Source of the DNA: an uncultured Flavobacteriaceae bacterium
Lineage (GTDB): Bacteria > Bacteroidota > Bacteroidia > Flavobacteriales > Flavobacteriaceae
Length of the DNA: 64,000 nt
Direction: 5' to 3'
Assembly (NCBI GenBank): GCA_943789465.1
Contig: CALSUF010000001.1
Span: 248,001 to 312,000, forward strand
Shown here: in pieces, positions 16,663 to 25,812 of the stretch
How the letters are laid out: every line of letters begins with the position of its first letter
Numbering within the stretch: position 1 is the stretch's first letter
The notes under the pieces: model-generated
Told to the model about the DNA's origin: nothing
Seen by the model: the letters and a program-made list of their open reading frames with translations, nothing else
Databases searched by the model: none
Made by a program: the position numbers and the translations under genes

Positions 16663-17661
16663 TTACTGTTTTATGTGTTTTGAAAAATCTTTGTGATCTA
16701 TCTTGATTAAATTTTCGTCTGATAAGTTCTGAAAATAATTAAACGTCATTTTCATTCCCTCTTTTCGAGATACTTTAGGGGACCAATTTAATAATTTTTT
16801 TGCTAATGTAATGTCCGGCTGTCTTTTTAGCGGGTCGCCTTCTGGAAGTGGTTTAAAAATAATCTTTTGATCTGAGTTGGTTAATTCCAAAATTTCATCT
16901 GCAAATTCAATGATTGTAATTTCATCTGGGTTTCCTAAGTTTACTGGAAATGAGTAGTCACTGAACAGCAACCTATAAATCCCTTCGACCAAATCGTCTA
17001 CGTAACAAAAGGAACGTGTTTGGTCTCCTTTTCCAAATACAGATAGATCTTCGCCTCTCAATGCTTGTCCCATGAACGCTGGAATGACACGTCCATCATT
17101 CAGGCGCATGCGTGGCCCATAAGTGTTAAAAATGCGTGCGATACGCGTTTCCAATCCATGAAATCGATGATAGGCCATGGTGATGGCTTCTTGAAATCGC
17201 TTTGCTTCATCATAAACGCCTCTTGGACCAATAGTATTAACGTTTCCAAAATAATCTTCAGATTGTGGATGCACTAAAGGGTCTCCGTAGATCTCTGATG
17301 TCGACGCGATAAGGATGCGTGCCTTTTTGGCTTTGGCGAGTCCTAATAGGTTGTGCGTTCCTAAAGAACCTACTTTAAGGGTTTGGATAGGGATTTTAAG
17401 ATAATCTATCGGGCTTGCAGGAGACGCAAAATGTAAAATATAATGTATTGGCTCTTCAATGCTTATATGAACCGTAACATCGTGCTCTATAAAACGGAAA
17501 TTGGAATGGTCAAATAAATGCTGGATATTGTCCTTGTCACCAGTAATATAGTTGTCAACCCCTAAAACTCTAAAGCCTTCACTAATAAAGCGATCACATA
17601 GATGGGATCCTAAAAATCCTGCGGCTCCGGTAATAAGTATGGTTTTGGGCATAAAATTCAT
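16663..17661 (-). CDS. UDP-glucuronate decarboxylase (UDP-xylose synthase) family SDR
   Basis: The 332-residue extended short-chain dehydrogenase has the NAD motif [12 protein letters not shown], the UXS segment [18 protein letters not shown] and the catalytic Tyr-x3-Lys in GVYDEAKR. The segment [19 protein letters not shown] follows. UXS converts UDP-glucuronate to UDP-xylose. No UDP-glucose dehydrogenase gene is in the window, so the substrate must come from elsewhere. Two ATGs are possible (17661 and 17652). The TACCTTTG box ending at 17673 makes the second (MPKTILITG) attractive because the first would leave almost no leader. Confidence 0.88.
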   Translation of the reverse strand: MNFMPKTILITGAAGFLGSHLCDRFISEGFRVLGVDNYITGDKDNIQHLFDHSNFRFIEHDVTVHISIEEPIHYILHFASPASPIDYLKIPIQTLKVGSLGTHNLLGLAKAKKARILIASTSEIYGDPLVHPQSEDYFGNVNTIGPRGVYDEAKRFQEAITMAYHRFHGLETRIARIFNTYGPRMRLNDGRVIPAFMGQALRGEDLSVFGKGDQTRSFCYVDDLVEGIYRLLFSDYSFPVNLGNPDEITIIEFADEILELTNSDQKIIFKPLPEGDPLKRQPDITLAKKLLNWSPKVSRKEGMKMTFNYFQNLSDENLIKIDHKDFSKHIKQ

Positions 17662-17979
17662 TAGATAATGTACAAAGGTAAGAAAATATTATGCTAAGAT
17701 TGATTTAAGGGCTTTTTAAGGTTAATGGAGACTAAAAAAATTGATGATACTCTCTTATTAAATTATGACACATTATAAAGTGCACTATTTCAGTTTTAAA
17801 CTACTTAAAGTAATTTCTGACTCTATAATACTAATGATGTGTAACGGAAATTATATGTTAAAAATATTCATGATAAAATTAGACCTGACACATACATTGT
17901 CTAATACGAATACAACTATTTTAAAATACAATAAATCCTTTTTTCAAGAAAATCAAGTTCATATTTAATTCTAATTAAT
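17662..17979. other. 318-nt intergenic spacer, very AT-rich
   Basis: This is the largest gene-free gap in the window. Apart from a promoter box at its left end (17673..17680) I see no hairpin terminator, RNA gene or repeat. A 67-codon plus-strand frame at 17765..17968 lacks protein-like features and is probably chance. The gap separates the sugar-transferase/UXS genes from the polymerase and flippase genes. Confidence 0.6.
17673..17680 (-). promoter_or_regulatory. Putative -7 box for UXS, sugar transferase and purD
   Basis: TACCTTTG on the minus strand matches TAnnTTTG exactly, 12-21 nt from the two possible UXS start codons. No TTG occurs at -33. It would give the last three genes of the locus their own promoter. 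Confidence 0.5.
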
Positions 17980-18729
17980 TTATTCAATCAATTTTTTATT
18001 TTTTCCTAACCAAGCTTTTATAAATAAAAGTATGAATTTTGAGTTGGTATAAAAATACCTCTTAGCCATTCTTTTAGGCTCTTGAATTAATCGATATAGC
18101 CACTCTAATCCAAGTTTCTGCATCCAATTTGGAGCTCTTTTGACTATTCCCGCAAATGTTGGTAAGGCGCCTCCAATGCCAAATAGAGTTGAATTAATAT
18201 ATTTATAATTTTCAAACATCCACTTTTCCTGTTTTGGACAGCCTAGAGCAACAAAAACAACATCTGTTTTCGAAGAATTAATCTTTTTGATATAGTCCTT
18301 ATTATTCCATTCTTCATTAAATGGTGGCGATATAAGATTTGTTATTTCTATGCCTTTGTATTCAGTGCATATCCTTTGTTCGACTGCATTCAAAACCTCT
18401 TCAGTCGAACCAATAAATGTTACTTTATATTTTAAGCTATTACACGTTTCTAGAAAAAGAGGTATGAAATCCATTCCGGCGATCCTTTTCTGTTTAATAT
18501 TATACAAAATATTTAAACTTTTAGCAATTGGAATACCATCTGGAAGTGCAAAGGTAGCGGAGTTAACAACGCTACAAAAGCCTTCATCGTCATAAGCTTC
18601 AATAATCATGTGAACATTTGAAAAACAAACATATGAAGGTTCTTTCCTTTTAATTAAATCCTTTATTCTGTCGATGTAGAAATTTATTTCTCCATAATTA
18701 ATATTAGCACTTATTATTCTTTTTTTCAT
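17980..18729 (-). CDS. WecG/TagA/CpsF-family glycosyltransferase
   Basis: The 249-residue protein fits the GT26 family. Visible motifs are the N-terminal VCFSNVHMIIEAYDDEGFC, ALPDGIPIAKSL, VFVALGCPKQEKWMFEN and GIGGALPTFAGIVKRAPNWM, ending with GLEWLYRLIQEPKRM. Members add the second sugar (N-acetylmannosaminuronate or N-acetylmannosamine) to a lipid-linked first sugar in enterobacterial common antigen, teichoic-acid linkage units and capsules. It overlaps the upstream GT4 gene by 26 nt. The teichoic-acid connection is notable given the CDP-glycerol genes nearby, but does not fix the donor. Confidence 0.92.
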   Translation of the reverse strand: MKKRIISANINYGEINFYIDRIKDLIKRKEPSYVCFSNVHMIIEAYDDEGFCSVVNSATFALPDGIPIAKSLNILYNIKQKRIAGMDFIPLFLETCNSLKYKVTFIGSTEEVLNAVEQRICTEYKGIEITNLISPPFNEEWNNKDYIKKINSSKTDVVFVALGCPKQEKWMFENYKYINSTLFGIGGALPTFAGIVKRAPNWMQKLGLEWLYRLIQEPKRMAKRYFYTNSKFILLFIKAWLGKNKKLIE

Positions 18730-19864
18730 TATTTATTAAATTACAATAAATTTGGTGTAAATTTTTAAAATTTTCTTCATGCGTATACTTACTAAGGTAA
18801 GTATTTCTTGAGTTAATTTGATATTCTGTTAAATCCTTTTTATCGAATTCATCAATTTTTTTGATAGTTACTTTATCAATCTTAAAATTCAGTATTTCAC
18901 CATTGAAATTATCTTCTATTATCTCATTAATATTATCAATGTTATTTGCTATAACTGGTGTTCCCGATGAAAACGATTCTATAATAGTATTTGGAAGACC
19001 CTCATAACAAATTGACGGAAATAGCAACGCTTTCGTTTTTAGCAATTTTTGCTTGATAAAACCTCTTTCCTGTTTCCCATGAAACGTTATATTGCTATTT
19101 GCTTTTCTTTTAAGATCAAGCTCTAATTCGCCTGACCCAATAATATCTAGTTTAACATGTGATAAATTATTAAAAATTTTAATTAATGTATCAATACCCT
19201 TTTCCTTTGATAACCTTCCCACAAATAAAAACCCATCGCGTACCTTTTCTAATTTATTATCTTCTATAAAATCATCTGTACTGTTAGGTTTAATCAATAA
19301 TTTATTAACATTAATTTCTAAACTGGAATTTTTAATTAAATTTTTAATAAAAGGGGTTAACAATATAACATTATCTATATACTTATCCCATGTGTTAAAA
19401 TACTTGTTAATTCCAATAAAAGTTGACAAAATCAAACTTTTACTATATGAATTTTGAAAGCATTTATTAAGAACCCCGTGATACGGATAAATAAGATTTT
19501 TGCATTTTATACACACTTCTGAATTTCTTAAGAAAAGAGCTCCTGAACACAAAAGCCTAAAATTATGTAATGTAATTACGACCGGAACGTTCATTTTTTT
19601 CGCAGCAATCAATATGCTCGGTGAAGCTTTGTAGAATATATTATGAACGTGTACAACATCGGGTTTATGTAGTTTAATCTCATTAATAGTTTTTAAAAAA
19701 GAAGTCCTATTAAAAAAAAGTGCTCCTAAGGATAACTCTTCGTTATTAAAAAAAAGTTGATAGACTTCAATATTATTTGCCTTAAGAAGTTTAAACTCAT
19801 TATCAACTACCGCATCTTCTCCTCCGTAATGCCTATATTTATTATGTATCTGAAGTACCTTCAT
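18704..19864 (-). CDS. Glycosyltransferase family 4
   Basis: The 386-residue GT-B fold enzyme has an N-terminal acceptor domain (VLQIHNKYRHYGGEDAVVDN, DVVHVHNIFY) and a C-terminal donor domain. The latter shows FVGRLSKEKGIDTLIKIFNN and the E-x7-E type segment FPSICYEGLPNTIIESFSSGTPVI. It probably adds an internal sugar of the repeat unit at the cytoplasmic membrane face. Four Cys near residue 111-126 (CSGALFLRNSEVCIKCKNL) are shared by a subgroup of GT4 enzymes. The sugar specificity is unknown. Confidence 0.9.
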   Translation of the reverse strand: MKVLQIHNKYRHYGGEDAVVDNEFKLLKANNIEVYQLFFNNEELSLGALFFNRTSFLKTINEIKLHKPDVVHVHNIFYKASPSILIAAKKMNVPVVITLHNFRLLCSGALFLRNSEVCIKCKNLIYPYHGVLNKCFQNSYSKSLILSTFIGINKYFNTWDKYIDNVILLTPFIKNLIKNSSLEINVNKLLIKPNSTDDFIEDNKLEKVRDGFLFVGRLSKEKGIDTLIKIFNNLSHVKLDIIGSGELELDLKRKANSNITFHGKQERGFIKQKLLKTKALLFPSICYEGLPNTIIESFSSGTPVIANNIDNINEIIEDNFNGEILNFKIDKVTIKKIDEFDKKDLTEYQINSRNTYLSKYTHEENFKNLHQIYCNLINNEKKNNKC

Positions 19865-19891
19865 TTATTTATTTTAAAAAAAACATAATTG

Positions 19892-21127
19892 TTATCTTAT
19901 TAAATTTTGATTATCCTTATGTGCAAATATAAATACCGATAAAAAAAAGACACAAAAGACAACTCCCCATTGTCGTTCTAGCATTGACTCCGTCATGAAT
20001 GAAATTGTCATAAGCAAAAGGAGTGACAAATATCTAAAATCATTGTACTTCTTCAATCTTTTCCACAAGTTGATAAATGCTAATAAAAAAATAGTTAATC
20101 CTAAAATTCCATTCCTCAACAATACTTCTAAATATTGATTATGCATGTTTGCATTATTCTTATATGCCCAAGCCCAACCTTTGTGATTTCTAAGTTTTTG
20201 AATTTCATCCAATTCATCACCCGTACCAACTCCAAATAATAGGTTTTTAATGGGGAGTCTCAAAATCGATTCCCAATTTTCGGCTCTATCTGAGTCCCCT
20301 CTTTTTTTAATTAACTTATCTATTCTCACAACAACATTACTAGGGTTAGTTATATCGGTTTGCTTTAAAAAATAGAAACTTAAAATAGAAAAAAGAAATA
20401 TTGCTAAGATCTTAATCCTATTCATTAATTTCTGTACCAAAAATAATTTTATAACCATTACAAGAGTAATTATTATCAGAACAATAATAGATGTAACAGC
20501 CGATATTAGAAAGACACAAAAGAGAATATACGATCCCATTATGACCTTTAAATAATTATTTATAAGTTTAGATTTAAGGACTATCACAAATGCGAATACA
20601 CTAAACATCCCAAAATATGGTGCGTGAATTTGAACTAATGAGTGTTTTATAAAATTATTTCGTAAATAATGAGAAATCAATAAACTAAAATTATCGTTTT
20701 CTCTAAACAATTCTAATAATACGTTTATGTGTGTAAGAATAAGTAAGCTAAATATAGAAATTGCAAAAGTTAATAGTACCTTTTCTAATGAAAAGGTACT
20801 ATTATAACTTAACGCGAGAGAAATAGGGATAAATAGAAATGCTAAACTACGTTGGATTACTTTAATTCCAACATCCAGATTAGATGAATATAATAATCCT
20901 ATCAAAATCAATAATATATAAAATGCCGTAATATTTATCTTAGGAACAAAGTTTCTTAATGAAAACCGGCTTGACGATCTGAGCCTTATTAAAAACGAAA
21001 ATAAAAATAAAATAATTATGCTAACGCTATTAACAAAACTTCCTATTGGAATTGTAAAAGCCACTAACAACATACTATATTTCCATAATGCTTGAATATC
21101 AATTTTCTTATTTTCAAATAAGCCCAT
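19892..21127 (-). CDS. O-antigen ligase/polymerase-type membrane protein
   Basis: The 411-residue protein has about ten to twelve transmembrane helices and one large periplasmic loop carrying NWESILRLPIKNLLFGVGTGD and NANMHNQYLEVLLRNGILG. The latter is the HNxY-type signature of the O-antigen ligase/Wzy_C superfamily. Such enzymes either polymerise lipid-linked repeats or transfer finished glycan to lipid A core or protein. It is one of three consecutive polytopic candidates, and sequence alone does not say which is ligase and which is polymerase. Confidence 0.82.
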   Translation of the reverse strand: MGLFENKKIDIQALWKYSMLLVAFTIPIGSFVNSVSIIILFLFSFLIRLRSSSRFSLRNFVPKINITAFYILLILIGLLYSSNLDVGIKVIQRSLAFLFIPISLALSYNSTFSLEKVLLTFAISIFSLLILTHINVLLELFRENDNFSLLISHYLRNNFIKHSLVQIHAPYFGMFSVFAFVIVLKSKLINNYLKVIMGSYILFCVFLISAVTSIIVLIIITLVMVIKLFLVQKLMNRIKILAIFLFSILSFYFLKQTDITNPSNVVVRIDKLIKKRGDSDRAENWESILRLPIKNLLFGVGTGDELDEIQKLRNHKGWAWAYKNNANMHNQYLEVLLRNGILGLTIFLLAFINLWKRLKKYNDFRYLSLLLLMTISFMTESMLERQWGVVFCVFFLSVFIFAHKDNQNLIR

Positions 21128-21129
21128 TA

Positions 21130-22458
21130 TTACTTTTCTATGCTATTTAATGATTTATTTTTCGCTGTTTCAATAATCTTAACCAATAATATTACTAAAA
21201 TAAAAAACTCAGGGTATTCAATATAGTTTTCTGTGAATAAATTAATTATTAAAAATATAATTAAAAACTTAAAAAAGCCTGAGGGTTCAGAATTGTTTTT
21301 TATTCTAACTATAAGCTTATAAATTAATAGAGATATTATGATGAATTGTAGAAATCCATATTCAACAATTAACGCCAAGACGGATGAAAACGGCTGATTA
21401 CGGGTTCCGTCATTGTATTGATAGGTAATATTTCGATTCCAAAGAGGGTAAACATCTAACTCCGCATAAACTGGTCGATTTCCTTTATTTTTAGGTGAAT
21501 TAATTAATTTTGAATATTCTCCATTAAGCAAAAAAGATGTGCGAGAATTATATGACCCAGGACCGGCTCCAAAGGATAAAATTTCTAAATCAATCATTCT
21601 TTTTAACCCACCAGCAAAAGCGGTAATTTTTCTAGGCACTTCAGTTCTTTTATTTTCTCGTGCGATTTTTATCTGCTGTTCGTACGAATAATTAGAAAAA
21701 CCATCAACTGTGGAGTTGATATTTGCTTTAATATATAAAAACACTTTCGGGTTAAATTTTTCAGTAATTGAAAATACTGTGCCCAATAGAAGAATAGATA
21801 TTAAAATATATTTTAATTGTTCAAGCCTTATTTTGGTTAGTAACAAAAATGCAATTACAATAATAAACATTATTAGACCCAGCCCGTAGAAACACATGAA
21901 ACCACTCAGAAACAAAAATGCACTCTTATATATGTTTTTTTCATAAAAATAATAAACACAATAAATAAAATTAATTAAGGCTAAAGTGTGCGTCATTAAT
22001 CCAGAATTTCCATACAAACCAACAAACCCGTCATCTATAATTGACGTATGTGTATATAAATTGATGATGAAATTAATAAAACCTGTAATATTGATGACAG
22101 CAAGAACTTTAAACGTAATTCTCATAAATTTTTCCAAAGAAACTAAATGCTTATTTGCAGGAGATAAAAGTGTAATTATTGGTAAATAAAATATAAATAA
22201 TGAAATTATAATATTAGACAAATATCCATCATGAAATACAAACGAATATAGAGAAATTATTAAAGCTAGTAGAATTGACAACTGAGATAACTGTTTATAT
22301 ACGATTCGAAAAACAACTGTAATAAGTATCAACAGAATTGGGTAAATTAATATAAGCCCTTTTCTTAAAAAGGTAAACATTAGTATTGCCAAGATTCCAA
22401 TAAGCAAACTTGCAAGTTTGCTTTTTTTAAAATAAAGATTTGATATAGTATTCTGCAT
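21130..22458 (-). CDS. Wzy/ligase-like polytopic membrane protein
   Basis: About 440 residues with roughly ten membrane helices and a long soluble loop containing LSFGAGPGSYNSRTSFLLNG. The loop carries a WNRNITYQYNDGT segment, then PFSSVLALIVEYGFLQFIII. The layout (helices, one large loop, helices) and the FGAGPG segment resemble polysaccharide polymerases and O-antigen ligases. The frame could start at GTG 22464, but ATG 22458 lies two codons inside and is preferred. It overlaps neither neighbour. Confidence 0.75.
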   Translation of the reverse strand: MQNTISNLYFKKSKLASLLIGILAILMFTFLRKGLILIYPILLILITVVFRIVYKQLSQLSILLALIISLYSFVFHDGYLSNIIISLFIFYLPIITLLSPANKHLVSLEKFMRITFKVLAVINITGFINFIINLYTHTSIIDDGFVGLYGNSGLMTHTLALINFIYCVYYFYEKNIYKSAFLFLSGFMCFYGLGLIMFIIVIAFLLLTKIRLEQLKYILISILLLGTVFSITEKFNPKVFLYIKANINSTVDGFSNYSYEQQIKIARENKRTEVPRKITAFAGGLKRMIDLEILSFGAGPGSYNSRTSFLLNGEYSKLINSPKNKGNRPVYAELDVYPLWNRNITYQYNDGTRNQPFSSVLALIVEYGFLQFIIISLLIYKLIVRIKNNSEPSGFFKFLIIFLIINLFTENYIEYPEFFILVILLVKIIETAKNKSLNSIEK

Positions 22459-22509
22459 TCTCACTTTAATATCAAAAAAACTAATAAAATTATTACGCTA
22501 ATAAGTTAA

Positions 22510-23925
22510 CTACTTTTCTTTTACTTTTTTAAATTGTAATATCTTATCAAGTAAAAAAAATAATCCTTTAGGAATAAAATAAATCCCTATAAGAGTTCCC
22601 GAAAAGAAAGAAAAACTACTTGATAAGTCACCTCTCAAAACAAAAATCAAATATATCGAAAAATAAATTGCAACTACCTGTTTAAAAAAATCTTTTGAAT
22701 ATTGCCATTGCAACACTTTATGGATAATAATTGCCAAAGAAACTGGAAAAAGAAACAGACTAAATACACCGAAATTAATAAGGCCTTCAGACAATAAGGG
22801 ATTCGCTAAATTATCATAAGTCATATTATAATTGTCCATTAAATACTTCCCAACTAATTGACCAGTATTTAATGGTTTATCTATCCAAATTGATCTTGGA
22901 ACAAAAAACAACAAACTTCCTAATAACTGCTCTCCTACGACAATTCCATAAGAACTTATGTATTCCATCGTTGCTAAAACATTGGAATAGGCGTCATAAT
23001 GAATCGTCAAAAGTTCACCTAACAAGTCACGCGAAGCAATCTCATTTAAAAATTCAATTGGGTTCATTAATATTTCGAGCATCCCATGTTTTGAATGGGT
23101 GAAAATTGAAACTATCGGAAAACCGATAACCATTGATAATAGGAGAAAGAATAAGAATCGAATATTCTTATTAAACCATTTTGGGATAAGAAATATAAAA
23201 ATTGTTATAATTAATGGACCGAGTGCATTTCTTTTGGCCAACATTGGATTCTTAACTAAAATGAGTAGAAATAATGATAATATAGAAATTAGCAATACAT
23301 ATTTCCATTTTTCATATTTATTCCTGTTTTGATTGAGAAAGACTGTGGAATATAAAAAACCAATAAAGGGTATGATAAAAAACGTTTTTCGAATAATTAA
23401 AGATTTAATTACAGAACACTTTTCAAAACCATTATCATTGTATAATACTTTATCAATAATAAAATCATGAAAAAACAAAATAATTAAAAGTGACAAGCCT
23501 GTTAGCATGGTCAGGTAGATTAAATAATTGTCTCTCTGTATACTGGCTACTTCCCAACCTCTATCAAGTTTCTTTCTCTTTTTTAAAAATTGATACGTTA
23601 TTAAGAAATTTATATTCCATATAAAAATGTAAAAATTCAATTTTACCACCTCATTAATTTTAATTGGAAATGTATTGGGGAAAACACCCGCATAAATTTG
23701 GTACATTGGAGCTACCAAAAAAAACAGGTATCCAAAAACTAAATATGAAGAAATATACGGTGAAAACTCTTTATCTCTTATTAAATGAAAATAAAGAATT
23801 GTAAACAAAGAAACCCAATTAAAAAGAAATGAAATATTTAAATAAATTTCACCTAAATCACAGAAAATTATAACTAACACATGTGCTAAAAATATAATAC
23901 TCAAATTCAAATTACGATAAAACAT
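22510..23925 (-). CDS. Oligosaccharide repeat-unit polymerase (Wzy-type)
   Basis: The 471-residue protein has about twelve transmembrane helices and a periplasmic segment FVPRSIWIDKPLNTGQLVGKY. The late segment PLLSEGLINFGVFSLFLFPV follows, a pattern found in the O-antigen polymerase family related to Wzy. It would join flipped repeat units in the periplasm. It begins 4 nt after the flippase stop, so the two are cotranscribed, the usual Wzx-Wzy pairing. This makes it the best polymerase candidate of the three. Confidence 0.82.
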   Translation of the reverse strand: MFYRNLNLSIIFLAHVLVIIFCDLGEIYLNISFLFNWVSLFTILYFHLIRDKEFSPYISSYLVFGYLFFLVAPMYQIYAGVFPNTFPIKINEVVKLNFYIFIWNINFLITYQFLKKRKKLDRGWEVASIQRDNYLIYLTMLTGLSLLIILFFHDFIIDKVLYNDNGFEKCSVIKSLIIRKTFFIIPFIGFLYSTVFLNQNRNKYEKWKYVLLISILSLFLLILVKNPMLAKRNALGPLIITIFIFLIPKWFNKNIRFLFFLLLSMVIGFPIVSIFTHSKHGMLEILMNPIEFLNEIASRDLLGELLTIHYDAYSNVLATMEYISSYGIVVGEQLLGSLLFFVPRSIWIDKPLNTGQLVGKYLMDNYNMTYDNLANPLLSEGLINFGVFSLFLFPVSLAIIIHKVLQWQYSKDFFKQVVAIYFSIYLIFVLRGDLSSSFSFFSGTLIGIYFIPKGLFFLLDKILQFKKVKEK

Positions 23926-23929
23926 AACT

Positions 23930-25162
23930 TTAAAAAATTAATTTCAATGTATAATAACCCCTAATCAATAACATTAAAAATTCTGCAATAATCCTCAAAA
24001 TAATAATATTCCAAAAAGTTAACGAGTCCGAGACATATAACCCTAAAAGAAGAATTAAATAAAATGTTGTTGAGTAAATTAAACTATAATTAAACTCTTT
24101 CTCAAAACCAAATGCTACTAGGGTCGTACTTCCAAGAACAAACACTAAAGCTACAATAGGGATTAAGAGCGATAGAATCTTAAGAACAGTTACGTGTTCC
24201 GTTAAATTCTCACCTCCCATGAGAAACAAAAGTTCTGTTGAAAACAAATTGAAAATTAAAAGAATAATTAAACTCAATAGAAAAGTATACTTGATTATTT
24301 TTTTTAATAATTTTTTATTTAAAGTTCTCGCAATTGTAGGAAATACAGCTTGTTGTAGCATATCGAATGGTATTAATGCTACCATAACTAGTTTTGAAGA
24401 AACATCAAATATTGTAACATACTCCATAGTAAATGCATATCCAATTACAAAAATTGTCACAGAATTAAACGCTAAATTCATTGCTCTACCCCAAAAATAT
24501 AATTTCGAATCGTTCAAAATATTTTTTAACTTATAAAACGAGACTCTAACAAACTCAATCTGAAATGAAGTTCTAAGTATATAAACACTTAATACGGCCA
24601 AAACAATACCTGATAATACCAAAATCCATAAATACAAATTAATATCAGAAATATCTTTAACAAATAAGAAGGTTAATATCAATATTAAAATTCTCGACAA
24701 GAATATTACAATAGTTGCTGGGCGCATTCTTTCCATTCCTTGAAAAAACCATATCGGATAAAATATCTCTCCAACTCCTGTCAATAAGTATATAAAAAAA
24801 AAGGAGGATAAAGCGTTTATTTTAGAGTTAAACATTAACAATAAAAGTATAACGAAACTTATTATAAAAAGTCCAGTCTTAATAATATATATAGACGAAA
24901 CAATTTCATTCAAAGCATCCTTATCTCCGCTTAACTCAACTACACGCTTCGATGCATAAATATTGAATCCAAAATTGATGAATAATACAAAATATTGAAT
25001 AATTGAGTCTACCCACGTTATCTGACCATATCCAAACTCGCCAAAAACCCTAACTAAGTACCCTACCAGTAAAAATTTAATTCCAATATTAAAGAACCGC
25101 ATTATGGAAAGATAGGACAAGTTCTTTAATATTACTTTTGAGTCGAGACTAAAATTTTTCAA
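23930..25162 (-). CDS. Polysaccharide flippase (Wzx/RfbX type)
   Basis: The 410-residue protein has about twelve transmembrane helices and the MATE/Wzx layout. The N-terminal LKNLSYLSIMRFFNIGIKFL, then GYLVRVFGEFGYGQITWVDS and YPIWFFQGMERMRPATIVIF, are typical Wzx segments. It moves undecaprenyl-linked repeat units to the periplasmic face. No ATG precedes the family homology; the frame opens with TTG at 25162. That TTG lies inside a 15-bp sequence repeated 34 nt upstream, where an AAGGAG also occurs, so the true start is uncertain. Confidence 0.88.
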   Translation of the reverse strand: MKNFSLDSKVILKNLSYLSIMRFFNIGIKFLLVGYLVRVFGEFGYGQITWVDSIIQYFVLFINFGFNIYASKRVVELSGDKDALNEIVSSIYIIKTGLFIISFVILLLLMFNSKINALSSFFFIYLLTGVGEIFYPIWFFQGMERMRPATIVIFLSRILILILTFLFVKDISDINLYLWILVLSGIVLAVLSVYILRTSFQIEFVRVSFYKLKNILNDSKLYFWGRAMNLAFNSVTIFVIGYAFTMEYVTIFDVSSKLVMVALIPFDMLQQAVFPTIARTLNKKLLKKIIKYTFLLSLIILLIFNLFSTELLFLMGGENLTEHVTVLKILSLLIPIVALVFVLGSTTLVAFGFEKEFNYSLIYSTTFYLILLLGLYVSDSLTFWNIIILRIIAEFLMLLIRGYYTLKLIF

Positions 25163-25197
25163 TACTGAAGTTTTTATTAATTCTAAAATTTTTCAAT
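25149..25197. repeat. 15-bp direct repeat at the flippase start
   Basis: ctaaaatttttcaat occurs exactly at 25149..25163 and 25183..25197 (34-bp spacing). On the coding strand each copy begins with a TTG that could serve as start. The upstream copy is preceded by AAGGAG, but its frame stops within the second copy. Confidence 0.8.
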
Positions 25198-25210
25198 CGC
25201 TCCTTAAACT

Positions 25211-25714
25211 CTAATTTCCTTCCAATTCTTTTAAATATTCGATTTTTAAAAATAAGATTGGATTAAGTTTACCGCCAATTTTTTTTGTAAACAATTTATT
25301 AGCATTATCTTGAAATATAAACTCATTGAATGTAAAATAGTTTTTTAATTCTTCTGGTTTTACATATATCCTTTTTGCCCCATACAATATCTCTATATGT
25401 TTAATTTCAATCTCCTTTTCTTGCTTGACTCCGAAATTTATACGGAAATTATACGATATGCTTTCACCAAAGTTAGCTGTCAAGTTTTTGGTTGCTGATG
25501 TCCCCACAACTTTCTCATTAATTTGAGTCCACTTATTTTGATTTTCATCAGTTATAATATTATAAAGCACTAATTTGAAAACGTCTTCCTTATTAACTCT
25601 ATATTTTATTTTAACAATAAATTCCTTCTTTGGTTCTTTTATCTTCTCTTCTTGTTTGCTTTTACAAGCAAGGCTAAATATTACCATCAGTAATACTAAA
25701 AATACTTTTTTCAT
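25211..25714 (-). CDS. Lipoprotein of unknown function inside the polysaccharide locus
   Basis: The 167-residue product begins MKKVFLVLLMVIFSLAC, a clear lipoprotein signal with Cys17. A Lys/Glu-rich linker follows, then a domain with alternating polar and hydrophobic residues suggesting beta structure. I do not recognise a family. It sits between the glycerophosphotransferase gene (98-nt gap with a promoter-like box) and the flippase gene (48-nt gap), so it may be expressed separately from the upstream genes. A lipoprotein here could have a role in export or surface attachment, but could also be an unrelated cargo gene. Confidence 0.75.
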   Translation of the reverse strand: MKKVFLVLLMVIFSLACKSKQEEKIKEPKKEFIVKIKYRVNKEDVFKLVLYNIITDENQNKWTQINEKVVGTSATKNLTANFGESISYNFRINFGVKQEKEIEIKHIEILYGAKRIYVKPEELKNYFTFNEFIFQDNANKLFTKKIGGKLNPILFLKIEYLKELEGN

Positions 25715-25748
25715 TTTTAAAATATTAATTTTTTAATCAACTAGTCAT

Positions 25749-25756
25749 CAAAAATA
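25749..25756 (-). promoter_or_regulatory. Putative -7 box for the locus lipoprotein
   Basis: TATTTTTG on the minus strand matches TAnnTTTG, 35 nt before the lipoprotein ATG in a 98-nt gap. No -33 TTG is found at the usual distance. Confidence 0.4.
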
Positions 25757-25812
25757 TATAACCTAACTATTTGCTTTAAACCTATTATTTACTTGGGATA
25801 ATTCTTTAACCT

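Noticed and set aside
17765-17968. 67-codon plus-strand frame in the 318-nt spacer
   Set aside because: Composition reflects AT-rich noncoding DNA; no promoter, no plausible neighbour on that strand, no family resemblance.
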